Origin: Amoebophrya sp. A120
Taxonomy: Eukaryota > Sar > Dinophyceae > Syndiniales > Amoebophryaceae
Reading direction: 5' to 3'
NCBI GenBank assembly: GCA_905178155.1
Contig: CAJINV010000005.1
Span: 501,319-565,318 of the forward strand
Length of the DNA: 64,000 nt
This document shows positions 33,501 to 45,400 of the stretch, in pieces; position 1 is the first letter of the stretch, and each line of letters starts with the position of its first letter. A program made the position numbers and the translations under genes. Below the pieces are notes generated by a model. That model was not told the origin of the DNA. It worked only from the letters and a program-made list of their open reading frames with translations, and ran no database searches.

Positions 33501-36500
33501 AAAAGTGTCGCAAAAACAAAAAGCCTCAAAATTCACCAAGAGAATTCTTGACCTGAGAGCCACGTCGAAAAAGACTTGCTCCGGGGGCAAAAACACGACT
33601 GGGGAGTTGTAAGCCGAGCACACCAGGCCAAGCAAGCTAGTGCCCGTAGCCGAGTCGTGCCTTCCCTTCCGCCCGAGGCTACTCCCAGATATCCAACTCC
33701 AAGCCACAACCACAACTCGTGAGAGCGCACGTGTTGAACTAGTGCCCCTGTGTTCAGGCGTCGCCCTCCCTCCCGACCATTCCGGAGAGGAACTTCTGAG
33801 GCAGACGCGCAGATGAACAAGAGCCCCACGATTCACCATCTTTGGTTACATATGCCCTACACAGTCCGGCGGGCCCCCGCAAGACCACTTCTTTCGGTGC
33901 TGCAAGCGCCACCGGGCGACGAGCAGCCCTTCACGCTGCGTGGGCTGCTTGGGCTCGTGTGTCTAATACGTAGCGCCCTTCTCTTTTGTTAGTAAATGCA
34001 AGTCATGCAATACAAATTCACTGCAAATTCACCACTCTGTATGCTAACGACCGTGCAAGGCATAAACAATTGCTCGTGGTCCTGGATGCTGCTCGGCAAG
34101 GTGCTGTTGTTCGCCGTTGCATCACCGAGGATGAAGTTGCCAGACAATTGCTCGTGGTCCTGGTGTTGCTCACTGCGAAAACCATTTTGATTCTGGTCTT
34201 CAAACAAAACCGGTTTATGTTGCAGTTTTCCGCGATTCAACATCGCTACCCTCGTACGCTTGTCCACCGGACTCTCGCCTGCTTGCTCCAAGAAGTCGGA
34301 GATGTCCTGCGCCTCGGCCTCGTAGTCGTCGAGACTCTGGTCGGGGATGAAATTCCCATTGACTTCTTCGTCAAACAACTGCGTAATCCCGCCCATCAAA
34401 CTGTTCATTCCCGGCCCGTGACCTCTGGAAGACCCGTAGGCGCTGTTGTTGTGAAACGCGGAGGTGTTGGAGAGTAACTCGTTGTGGCTACGGTCGCTGC
34501 TCATGGGGATGGCGTAGTTGCTGTTTCTACTGCGATTGAGATTGTGGCCCCCGCTGGTGTTCAGATTGTTATTTGTATTTCCTCGGTGAAACGAGGACCT
34601 GGACGGCGCCGAGCTCGCGTTGGATGTGTTGAGGAAATTCTCCTGGGAATGGGACAGCACGTAGTTGTTGATACTATTCTGCTGGCTGTTGTTCAACCCA
34701 CTGGCATAATTGCCTTGTGCACCAGCGGCTGCTCTTTTCGGGGGCGGCGGCGGCACTGCGTTGAACACGATTTCCGGGCTGGCGGCATTGGAACTCGACG
34801 CGCCACTTGTTCTCTGCGACGACATCAAATTACTGCTATTTCCATTGCTTCTCTGATCCACCAGGATCTCCACGTCTTGCGGCGGGATATTCACAACCAC
34901 AGAGTTTCCCGGGCAGAATGATTCGTTCGCCGCCGTGCTACTCACCACGCTCGCGTTCGCTGCGTCGGGCGTACCGATGTAGAAATGTTGCTGGGCGGCA
35001 CCAGCTTGCTGGCTGTTGTGGGAGTTATTTTGCTCCTGTTGCATTGGGGTTTCGACTGATGTCGTTGCTGACAGTGGCTGGACACGAACGACGCCTGCTT
35101 CCGTGATTACCGCAGCCGGAACCGCGATATTGTGGTCCGACGCGCTAGTACCGGCCTGCTCATCGCTTGTGGATGGGATGGTGGTGGAAGCTTCTTCAGG
35201 CACTTTTTGCTTCTTGATCAACAGATGAGCGGTGTTGCTCTGCTGCAGCTGCTGCTGTATTTGTATCGGTTCAGCCGGCTGAGGGTACAATGCAGACCCG
35301 CCTGGAGGTCCTCGGGGCTGGAAAATTGCGTTGGTACCTCCGAGCAAAGGTTCGTCCTGGTCCACGACTTCGACATCTTGGAAGGGGGTGGTTGCACTTG
35401 CAGCTCCTGAAGCTGGTGCACCAGCTCCCGTTGAAAGAGGAATAACAGGGCCAGGTCCACCACCAGCATTTGATGTTGCACCTTCCTGCGACAGCGTATG
35501 CAGCAACGGCGGCGTGCCCTCCTCCACGTCATTACCCGGAGCAAGGTTGTGCGACGACTGCGACCCTCCGGTGTTTGGTGACCAGTCTTCCCCATTCGTC
35601 TTCCGGTATTTATCGCCCACGAAGTCCGACTCCTTCGCGCGGAAGGGGAGAGGGAGTTTGGGCATGGCAACGCCGGCAGAGTTGGCTCCGGGCGTTCTCG
35701 CACCGGAATTGGATATTGTTGCTCCGGGACTGTTGTTCGGTAACAGGTCCAGCCTCTGCTTTGTCAGCCGCATAGTTGCTGCCATGACTGCCTCATTCTT
35801 CTCCTCCGCAGACAACCGCAGGTCGTCTGGGATCTGCACATTCTGCATCGAAGAGGTCACGGACGAGGGATTGCTGGTCGTCGTGTTATTAACCCGCATG
35901 ATATCAAATGCAAATATGTCTGGGTCTGGAAGAATGCGAGCTCTGTGTCTGTCATGCAGTTTTTGCCTGGCCAAGAAGATCGTGTGGCATGCAAGCTCTA
36001 GCGTCACAGATGTTGAGCAGGTACCCGAATGCCTAATCCGCATGACAAATCCCTTCTTTCGGTAACAAGAGCTGAGGCCTTTTGCTAGCCATGCATGACA
36101 GATTTTGTCATGCTGTAGCCTTCGCATCACAAATTCGAACTCTTCCAGACCCAGACATCCTTGCGTTTGGTACATGGGGCGCAGCATCTGACTGGATGCG
36201 GTGGACGACCCAAAGTCGAGCTTCGACGGGATGTTGCTCACCTCCTCTAACGGGTTTTTCAGGCTGGAGTTCGAAAAATCGTCGTTGCCAACTGTGGAAA
36301 CGGAAAACCGCAGTTCGTCACCCTCGAGGCCTGCTATTCCCGAGATTCCGGTGCTGTAATTGTAGCTTGATGTTCCTGGTGGTGCAGCCCCGCTTCGTCT
36401 CTGCATTAAACCCGCTAACCCCCCGCCGGCACTAGAGCTGGATGAGCTGGGTCTTGGCGGGCTCGGGGACACGAGATTTCCGTCGAAGTTTGACCCAATC

Positions 36501-37404
36501 AGCTCCTCGGTGGAGGTGCAGCGCGCGACGGTGCGCGAATTCGGGTAGGTGATAACGTTAGCTGCATTTCCTTCGTGTCTCTCCGGCGCCGTCATTGTGC
36601 TGCAGGCCGAGGCGGAAGAGACCCGGGGAGGTGGGGGGCCGGCAAATTTTGCGGAGGACGCTATGGATTCCGGCATAGACGCGAGGGAGGATCGGAGTAA
36701 CTTGTCCTTGTCTTCCGCCTTCGCGCCGCGTCTTCGGTCCGGGGATTGGGATGTGGGCGGGGAGGAGGAGGTAAAGTTACTGTTCCGCAGCTGCTTGCTC
36801 GGAGAGGACGAGGGGTCACCTGTGTTTTGGTTTGATGAAATCTTCATGCGACAGGTGTACTTTTACTACCAGCACGTACAGCAAATCTCTGGCTGTCATT
36901 TCACATAGTACCCACGTGGAAGAGTTTTTACGCAAAGAATTCACACGTAACAATTGAATACGTCCAAGATTCCCCACGTTTTCCGTGAATTCGGAAACCG
37001 CCTGGCGCAGGCGCATCATGTGGTCTGGCATCTGTTCGCCGGAAGATTTCCGCCCCGCAATCTGCGGCATCTTCTCGAGTTTCTTGGGCGAAAGCGACTT
37101 ACTTGGCGAGTAGTCTGACGGCATGTTTCGACGCTTGTGGCCGTTGTCGTGTTTTAGCTTCACTTTGAAGATGCCATGCGTTGTTCTGGTTTGGAAAAGA
37201 ACCTTTGCACCAGCTGTTCTCTTTCTTCGCTTTCGCGGATGTGTCTGTTCGTTGTAAGCTACCAGACAAATCCCGACGGAATTTGACCAAGTCAACAGGC
37301 TATTCAAGTGGGCCAGAACCACGATGAGTAGAAGTGCTGTCGCGAGAATGATCGATCCGAAAGTCGTCGAGATGCTTCTTCAAGTCACTCAGGGTCTTCT
37401 CCAT
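27592..37404 (-). CDS. Giant Ser/Asn/Gln-rich coiled-coil protein, about 2,000 aa
   Basis: Best start is the ATG at 37404 (MEKTLSDLKKHLDDF); 37124 is an alternative. Well-supported exons: about 37210-36962, 36819-36173, 35896-34066, 32871-31115, 30938-30867, 30671-30555, about 30250-29940, about 29665-28649, 28403 to about 28320, with a C-terminal exon ending IRRLSSEIKME at 27592. Most joins are GT-AG; three remove mobile elements. The first 1,500 residues are low-complexity, with a Gln run (LLQQQQQQQN) and many Asn-Ser stretches. A coiled coil follows (VLEKENNVLAEELVRM, KYELHEEIRAAKMEIQ, NSLKQRERRNRMRIES). Next is a short fold-like block (VCDEFLTILHLCIKGIATV), then a Pro/Gln-rich tail. The join near 30250 does not fit the phase of either neighbour cleanly. 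Perhaps a scaffold or granule protein; no family recognised. Confidence 0.65.
28409..28648. mobile_element. Introner, family C
   Basis: 240-bp core between exact copies of CACTC. Excision joins QLRRQSVQS to AAGNNMDTTLES in the coiled-coil gene. Confidence 0.9.
32812..32879. repeat. 68-bp coding duplication, copy 1
   Basis: Identical to 34084-34151. Both encode the same peptide (SGNFILGDATANNSTLPSSI). The two copies flank the 1.19-kb insertion; without it they would lie in tandem with a 78-bp period, giving a 26-residue protein repeat. Confidence 0.9.
32880..34065. mobile_element. 1.19-kb transposon-like intron with 8-bp target duplication
   Basis: Flanked by exact 8-bp copies ACAATTGC (32872-32879 and 34066-34073). 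About 42-bp imperfect terminal inverted repeats share the words CGTTAGCAT and AGTGGTGAATTTG. An 8-bp duplication with inverted ends fits hAT-like elements. The inner part encodes no recognisable transposase, so it is non-autonomous. In the host gene it must be spliced out: read-through stops within about 30 codons, while removing it plus one 8-bp copy keeps the frame. Confidence 0.75.
34084..34151. repeat. 68-bp coding duplication, copy 2
   Basis: Second copy of the segment at 32812-32879. The 18 bases before it (34066-34083) recur directly after it (34144-34161), which shows that the coding sequence duplicated in tandem with a 78-bp period. Confidence 0.9.
35902..36172. mobile_element. Introner, family C
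   Basis: 271-bp core; ends TATCAAATGCAAATATGTC and CTTGCGTTTGGTA (outer T lost). Flanking 5-mers CATGA and CATGG. Excision joins SSQMLRPM to RVNNTTTSNP. Confidence 0.85.
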
Positions 37405-37947
37405 TTGTGAAAGTAGATGTAATTCAAATTCGAAAGCAGACCACACAGTGCAAAGGCAAACGAAGACCACCACGCCGAAAGCGAAGCAAAAGCGAACGAG
37501 ACAGTACAAAGTGTAACAAGGAATAAATTTGAAGGCAGCGCTGTGGTGCGGAGGCGACTGAGCAGCACTTCTGCAGTGCGCCAGTAGAATTTTATATTTG
37601 AATTTGGCTAGGAGGATAAGCAGGATTGTACACTTTCAGGTGGTTTCGTCGTAGTTGTGGTCGTTCTCATTTCTGCTTGTCCGTACGTGTAGACAATCAA
37701 ATTTACTACGGGTCGGGAAATGGAAATCATACAGAAGGAGGTGTTCTTTTTGATACAAAACCAACTTATTTCTAGTAGTAATAATGATTTCTAATTTGCT
37801 GACCACTTTTTCAGTTTGTAGAACATATAAACAAGGATTGAGTCCTATCTTTTTTACATCTTTTACTTTCTCGTATTAATTTCTTGATACAACAACACAA
37901 ATTTTTTCTTTTTCTAGTCAAACTGACACCAAGATGTGCAAATTTTC
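37405..37947. other. Intergenic region, nothing seen
   Basis: Spacer of 543 bp, T-rich toward the right. Likely promoter of the coiled-coil gene and 3' flank of the membrane-protein gene. Confidence 0.5.
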
Positions 37948-40900
37948 TCAGCGTTCCGTGCCGCTTCCCCGCATGTTTCCCGGTCGTCTTTCCGCTCCGA
38001 CCTCCCTCACATGGGCATTGCGGGCCTCGTTCTTCGTCTCCAGCGCCGACGACCCCGCGACGGCTGCACTTGGTAGTTTCGCAGCGACGGAGCCTCCGAG
38101 CGTTGCGACGCCAGGCGCATGCACACCGACACCAAACCGCATTTCGGCCCCGGCCCCGCCCGCCGCTTCCGCTCCATCAGATTTTTGCGCCATGTTTTGG
38201 TCCCCCGCCGGCAGACACGCTTTTCTCTGTGCGTTCCAGGCACAGTCGTCCCGATCACTGCACTCAAACTCGTCCTCGTTGAAGTGTTCGCAGTTGATGG
38301 GAGCATCCGGATCCCCGGCACAGTCGTCCCCGCCGACACAGAAAGACCCGAGGCTCCCACCATAGCTTTGTCCTCTGTGTTCCGACTTTGGTGGCTCCTG
38401 CTCTGCCTGCTGCAGCAGTGCCGACGACATGCCGCTTGTCGTGCTCGCGGCTGCAGGAGAAGATCCTGAACCTGAAGATCCACCGGCGCGCAATTGCAGT
38501 TGGGATGATTGTTCGGAGTGCTCTCCCGACGAGTGAGAGGACTTGAACCCGTCCCCGGCCACTTCGTCGGTCTCCGGTCGTTCGCCCCGCTCCTTGGCCA
38601 GGATTTTTTCCGCCCGGCCCTGCATTTTCGGCACGACGGAGAGGTCGTCCTGAATCCACTCGGATTCCGGAATCGCGGGGATTCGTTCGTTTTGCAAGAC
38701 CTCGCCGTATTTTGCCACGTCGTACATGTAGGTGTAACGCCAGTCCTGCACCGTTTCCTCCACCCGCCCGTCGAAGTACACGTTCTGCGGGCCCCACCCG
38801 GACAGAACGATCGCGGGCTCCTGGAATTTTATCCCGGTTTTTTCCGCCTCATTCCTATCCAAGAAAAAAACTGTGTTAGTGTAACTTTCTTTGGCTGACA
38901 GCATCACAAATTTGCTCTACACGACAGAGAAAACCTGTTATGCGTGGCTTGTAAGGGAAAATACACATGAAAAAGGGACTTCATGGCTGTGTGGCATGAC
39001 AAGCGTAACTCTGTTGCATGTTCTGCATTACAGAGTTACACTTACACAGTTTTTTTCTTGCATAATTCCACGGCGACCGGTAGCACTTGCACCCGTAGGT
39101 GTTCCCAAAGTGGGCGTCGACCGGCTGCGGGTGGTTCGGCACCGGCACCGGGGCGGAGTAGTACGACTTCCGAAAAAACGCGTCCACCGGTTCGTAGTTG
39201 TCCACCAGGTAAACCCCCGGTCCCTCGTTCGCGGCGGTGGCTTGTTCGGATTTGCGCTTCAGGGTGGCCATCAGCACCCCGGGAAACTGCGCGCGCGCGC
39301 CATGCTTGAACCACCGGAACTTTTCCAGTTCGCCCTTCGTCGCCCGGGACTTTTTGCTGCTGTAGTCAAAGGTGATGGACTCCCAGCTCGCGTCCGCTAT
39401 CATGATCTTTTTCAGGAAAAAATCGAAGTCCCCCGCCTGGATGTCGGCATCCTCCCCGTACAGGTTGGACCCGTCCGTGGGGTGCAGCCCCGTCGGCGTC
39501 GCTTGGGCGAACACCCCCGGCCATAGTCGGGGGAGGTACTTGCTGTTCGATTTCCCCTTCGTGTTGTACATGCGTTGTGACAAGTCGAAGAACCGGGAGA
39601 TGGCGGAGGCGCAGGCTCCATGCCCCCGCGACTCCTTCGCGACCTGGACCTCCCAGAAGTAGCCGGATTTCAAGAGGTCTTTCGGTTCGGACACGCCGTA
39701 GGGGTGCTGCCACACCCCGGTCCAAACGGAGGTGCGGGTGGCGGCGTGAACCATGAAACTGTACAGCGTGACGGCAGAACCTGAGTGGTTTAGTGTGTGC
39801 AAAGTGTGACGGAACCGGAACTGAAGAGGCGCAACTGCCAGAGATGAATGTCAATGCTAAATGATTTCTGTATCATGATCCAACTGCATCACAAGAAGAC
39901 ATTATCTATCAAAAGAACTGAATCTACCGAAAAACTTCGCCTCCAAGTGCTTTTTGAACTTCTCCTTTTCCTGCACTCCGTCCCTCAATGCCGGACGCCA
40001 GTGGTGCGCGTGGGGAAACTCATCCGGGTCGGCATGCGACCAGGTGGTCACGTCGTACACCTTCTCAAAGTGCCCCCACACCAGCGGGCTCTCCTCGTAG
40101 TGCTTTGCCCAGAACATGTCGTAGCACTCGTCCCAGGCCCTTCTCCCCTCCACGCTGTCTTCGAAGGGCAGCATGTACACCCAATAGTCCTCGCCGTCTT
40201 TGATCCCCTGCACGGTTTCGCCCTCGCACGTGAAGCGCAGGGCATCGTCGGCTTCGTTGAGAGGTAGGTTTGCCTTCTCCTCCGGAGTCTGGGAAAACCG
40301 CTTTCCCGCCTTCGGCCAGGCGGAGATCGGTGTGCCGGGGGGCAGGTTGACCGCCGGGGCGGGGGGTGGGGCCTCTTGCCTGTCAAAGAGATATTCAACA
40401 TATTTGGGACGTAGTCTGTGCCTAGGCATAAAAAGCTACATAAAGCGGGCATGACAACAAGCTTAATTTACAAGAAGGACCAGATCACGCGACAGATTTT
40501 TATTGAGTAAACGCAAGTATCAATTAAAAATACGTTTTCGGTTTCTCCGTTGTCTCCTTCGTTTCGGTGATTTCTTTCACGCCCGGCACCACCGGAGATT
40601 TCTCCGGCACCGGTGGCGCCCCGATTTCCGGCGCTTCCGGCTGCATTGCTACTTGCGTCGTTTGCTTCTTCTTCAGCGCGTGCGGTGGCTCGGGTGTCGA
40701 CAAAGGTTCGGCCTCTGCCGGGGACAGCGAAGTCGTTTCCGTTGGCGTTGTTTTCATCACGTGTGGTGGCTTGTGTGGACCTCCCACACGGTACATGGTT
40801 TTGTAGACGCAAACGACAATCAAGAACAGGCAAAACACGACGAAGGCTTGGCCCTTCCAGGAGGAAAATATTTTCTTTCGGACATTGTGCACCAGTGCCG

Positions 40901-41234
40901 CGCTGTTGTTCACGTTTACCGGGGGGTTTTCCGGAAAGGACGCATTGGGGTCACCGCCGCTCAGCGTCGTGTTGTTAAAGGAGGACGTTGTGATGTTGAT
41001 GATCTTGTTCGTCTCCAGTTGGCCCGTTTTGGAGAAGAAGGACGAATTTGCAGGGGCGCCCCCGTTGCTCTCGGTTTTAGACGCATTACCTCCATGCGGC
41101 GTCAAATCATCGGTATAGTCAACAAGCATGGACGAATTCTCCATGTTATTGCTGTCGAGGGATCGCGAGCGGGCCGCCCGGGACACGGAGGACGATGCCC
41201 CGTAAGACCCATCGTTCGGGTGTTTGTACGACAT
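37948..41234 (-). CDS. Type II single-pass membrane protein with large lumenal domain, 923 aa
   Basis: Exons 41234-40534, 40379-39928, 39780-39065, 38850-37948; two GT-AG introns and one introner. The total is 924 codons including stop. Residues 1-128 are hydrophilic and Ser/Asn-rich, with basic residues just before a single membrane helix at about 129-147 (FVVFCLFLIVVCVYKTMY). A Pro/Thr/Glu stalk to about residue 235 follows, then a long, well-folded region (LRFTCEGETVQGIKDGEDYW, WHPYG-like and GYFWEVQVAKESRGHG blocks). A Cys-rich segment comes late (CAGDPDAPINCEHF, CSDRDDCAWNAQRKAC). This layout, short cytosolic tail, anchor, stem, lumenal domain, is that of many Golgi enzymes, but no catalytic motif is recognised. 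It could equally be a surface protein. Confidence 0.78.
38856..39064. mobile_element. Introner, family E
   Basis: 209-bp core between exact copies of ATTCC; same length as the copy at 20927-21135 and very similar. Excision joins CKCYRSPW to NEAEKTGIKF. Confidence 0.92.
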
Positions 41235-42424
41235 TTTGTGTCTTATTTCGGTAAATAAAATACTTTTTTCTGTCTGGGAGCGGCTGGACGATTGGGCGTC
41301 GCGTTTGTCGTCACGTTCAGGATTCCAAGGACGCCTCGTCTACTGAATAAACGAAGTAGTTGATTTCGTCCACAAGTACATCAAGTGCACTATACCGTTC
41401 GCAACATACTTTCTTTATCACACGAGTGTCGGTCCACGACACCAGATAAAAGAGAATACTTCCAGCCCGACGAAAGAAGCGAGAGGTAGTGAAGAACAGA
41501 CGATAATATGATCAAGATGACGATGAGGCGATGTCGAGATAGAACGAACAACGATCTGAGATACCTTGTTACCCCTCAACATCTCAACGAAAAACTATGA
41601 TATCGATTGACGAATGCGATGACGATACAGACCCGTCGCGTCTAACTGCAGTTTCAGTTTGTCGTTGTCCTCGCCCTGAAGTACAGAAACACGCACAAGC
41701 AGAACCATTTTCTCGCTGGGCTGCGTCACAGAACAGTCCTGCAGCAAGTCGCCTGGCGGTTGAAATCGTCAGAGGTTTCTTACTCGCCATCGTCGGAAAG
41801 TAATTGTGGCTGTGCTTCTTCTGCTGTAGTTGCTTCTCACATTGAGTCCGCGAATTGTTGCGAATGCGCAATCTTGATACAGTGAAATCGAGATTTCCGA
41901 TATTATCGAAGTTCGTCAAGCTCTATTCTGAAATTAAAATGTTAATAAAAACAAGCGTATTTTTTTTATGTAGCGAATGACTTGACAGAGGTTCCTCCTC
42001 CTCGTTGAAAAAAACGCATACAATAAAAGGCGCGAACGGTGTAGATGTTGGAGGCTTTCTTCGGTTCATCTCCACCGGTTTTTTTTGATGAAACTAGACG
42101 CTAGCCCTCAGGCAAAGCGGTTTACTGCTTTTCGGTCAAGCACTGCAATAGCTCACCTTAGTGTAGTAGTTCTCGCGCTACGATAAAGAGTTGTCGAGCT
42201 GTGTGCGCGTAATTGTTTGTTTGTTTGTATTAATGCGTTAAGGTGGGAACGCGTTTACTCACCTTTTTCTGTTTGATGACCCAATTTATTCTTCTATTCG
42301 TTCCAATGTTTTGATGACCCTTCTACTTACTCGTGGAAAAACATCACACGCTCACGTTTTGAAGATTTCTAGTGCTTGCATTTACTAGTAAAGCTGACCT
42401 ACCGGATTCGGATATGATGTTTCC
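41235..42424. other. Intergenic region, no gene supported
   Basis: About 1.2 kb. One minus-strand ORF of 111 codons (41584-41919) has no features that set it apart from chance. AT-rich near 41930-42300. Confidence 0.5.
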
Positions 42425-45400
42425 TCAAAATTGCCAATCCAAATCACTCCGCCCGAGGAGTTCCCTGACCCACGGCGCTGGCGGCACCGGGTACACCTCG
42501 TCGTCCCCGAAAATGTCGCCCTGGAACCTCGCACAAAAGTCGGGCAGCATCTATGGGATTCTCAAACGTTACATTCTCAACTGTTACATGGATTTGTCAT
42601 GCAAAACTACCTTAAGCTGCCAGATGGTCAAGCTGCTTCGCATGACAAATCTGCGAGGGGCTAGACAGCACCTAAATCTGTGCGGAACTTGTAATGCAAA
42701 AGGCGCAAGCTTTGCTCTTTCATCTTTGCCGTTCTTGCATTACAAGTTCACGTAACAGTTGAGAATGTAACGTTTGAGAACGCCATAGCATCTGCGGGCC
42801 GGACAGGGAGTCCCGCATCGGCGGAACGCCGGAGGCGATCTGTTGCTGCGATTGGAACAAATACTCCATCTCGCCCAACTCCGCCGACGAAGAACTGATC
42901 GCGGTTTCTTTCGAGCCAAACGCCGACGTTGCGATGGACATGGAGCCGGGAGCTTCCAGGCAGAATCTTCTTTGCTTCACGGCTAACACGTCCAGGTCGT
43001 CCCGGATCCCCTCGAGCTGCTCCCGGACCCTCATGCAGGTCTCCGGCGAAGCTTTTTGGTGCAAAGTCAAGTACCCCCGTTGCTTCATGGAAGTTTCCGC
43101 CTTCTGCATCTCCTTGCGCGCCACGTCAAACATGCGCTTGTCGAAGTAGAGCACGCCGAGGCGGTAGTGCAGTTCCGGTTTTTTGGCCTCGTTTCGGGGG
43201 AAGGCCAGCTGATCCTCAAGTTTTTGCTCGCGGAATTTAGCGCCCTCGTGCACGACCTGCATCTTGTCCAGCACGTCGATTAGGCCCGTCATGGGGAGCC
43301 CGAAGTTTTCTGTTCAGTGCATATTTGTTGTTCCATGTCGTCAAATTATTTGCTTTCAAATGGGACGAGAGACTGCAGCAAAACACGCGAATTGAATGAG
43401 AGAGTACGAACAACACGACTGAAAAGATGAATCAGTACTGAGAATCGTTATCGCGTTTTCGCATTCCTTGATCGCCAGTGTCGCTTTCCCCTTGTCCCAA
43501 TACCTTAATGAGAGGTTGTAGTGGCTGACGAATCTCAGCATCCCTTTTACAGGCTTTTCCTTCAAGAACGCCCTCTCGACGAAGTTCAGCCGGTTCTGCG
43601 CGTTCGCATCTTGCGGCTTGATGCGCAGCGCCTCTTTGTATTCGCGGACGGCGAGGGTGTACTCTGTTTTAGATCATGATGATGAATGGTCGAGTTCGTT
43701 ACCTCTCGTCTTTGTCGGCAAGACGGAAGTGGAGAGACGGCAGCTGGGGACGGTGTGCCGCTCCTGCTGCTGTGCCTACCAAAATCATAGCATGCTTTCA
43801 AGAGATTGTAGCTAGAATAGTACCTTGCTTCATCTCATGCTTTTCTGCCTTCAGGTAGTGCTGCTCGTACATCTGGTCTTTTCGCTTCTCCCTCGCTGTG
43901 GCCGGCTCCTCATCTCCCTTCCTCTCCCCCGTTGCAGTACCATCCTGCTCTCCACCTGCAGTTTTCGCTACAACTACTTTTCCGCCGGCTAGATCCAGCG
44001 GTGGTGGCAAAAACACTTGCGCGTTTCCGGTCTGCTCGCTTGATTTCTGTTCTCCGAACTTCCCAAACGCCAGCGCGAAAGGGTCTTCGTCCTCGCTGCT
44101 CGACTTGTTTTTCGCAGTGCCCCCCGTGCCGGCCTTCGCTGCGTCGGCCTCGGACCGGGCCGAGGACAGTTGGGACTTTTGCTTTGACGCTGCGGTATCG
44201 CTGTTCTTCGAAGTTTTTTTAGCTTTACTTCCTTGCTCTCCACCTGTTGCCGCGTCCTTCTCCTGCAACGCTTGGGCTTCCAAGATCTTCGCAACGAACT
44301 TCGCGCAGTCGTCTAGCAGGTTCTTCTTCACCTTATCCACCCTTGATTGCGCCGATTTCGACAGATTCAATTTTCGCATGCGCTTCTCCAGATCCGTGAG
44401 GAACTCCGTCGAGGCAGCCGCTTCACTCGATCTTGATTTCATCGACCCCTTCCCACTTCCGCCAGCGCTTTGCGGTCGTTTTTTCTTGGTGGACAGCATC
44501 GGGATGCTATCGAGGTCGGCTGCGATCAATTCTTTGCTGTTTCGAAGTCTCGCAGAGGGGGACAGGTCCTTGTCATTGATTTTCTTAAATTTACTCGCGG
44601 ACAAGCTGCGCTGCCTGCTGGTCGCGTTGGTGGACGCGGGTTTCGCAGACGCCGGGCGAGATTTGCTCCTCGCGTCACCGGGGGAGGAAAGCTTCCCCGT
44701 GGAGGCGGTACCGGTACCTGGGTAGATAAAATTCAATGTAGGAGTTGGGAAGTGTTTTAATTTATGTGCGCAAGCGCATCTAGTGCATGCTAGATGAAAT
44801 TACTTTCGTTTTATTTCGATGTCATACGTGAGCAAGCGTTGCAGCCCCTCGTACCTGTCTTCATCTCCTTCGCCTTTGGCGTGATTACGATTTGCGGTTC
44901 TATCAGATTTCCATAATCGTCAAACCACTGCGCAGTGTCGGAAATGAATTCCGCGCGCTCCTCCGCCGCACTTGTCGAGCACATCACCTGCAGCGGTCCA
45001 TATTTCACCTTTTTCCGCTGTTGGCCTGCCGAATTGGTTCCAGATGGCCCCCCTCGTGGCGACGGTGAAGCGGAAAGCATGGTGGTTTGATCCACGATCA
45101 TGTCGGGCGATGCGGGCGCACTTGCGTCTCCGTCCAACAGAACTCGTCGCTCGGAGAAAGTCCACTTTTTCGTACTTGCGTCGTAGCTTAGCATCACCTT
45201 TCGTGTCGCGTGCTGGTACCATCTTTTGTGCTGCGGCTTCTTCTTGGGGTCGGTCGCGGGAATTACCTTCTCCTTGTAGTGATAGGTGCCCTCGACGCGG
45301 GCATTCCCGGTGACAGCGACGTCGTAGGTGACGAGGGACCTGATTCGGTTTATTTGCTGCAAATCAAAAAAAAGCTGAAATGTGGTTCGGAAACAGCATG

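Noticed and set aside
43898-44725. Plus-strand ORF of 275 codons
   Set aside because: Antisense shadow of the TPR-protein exon, whose splice phases and protein features are clear.
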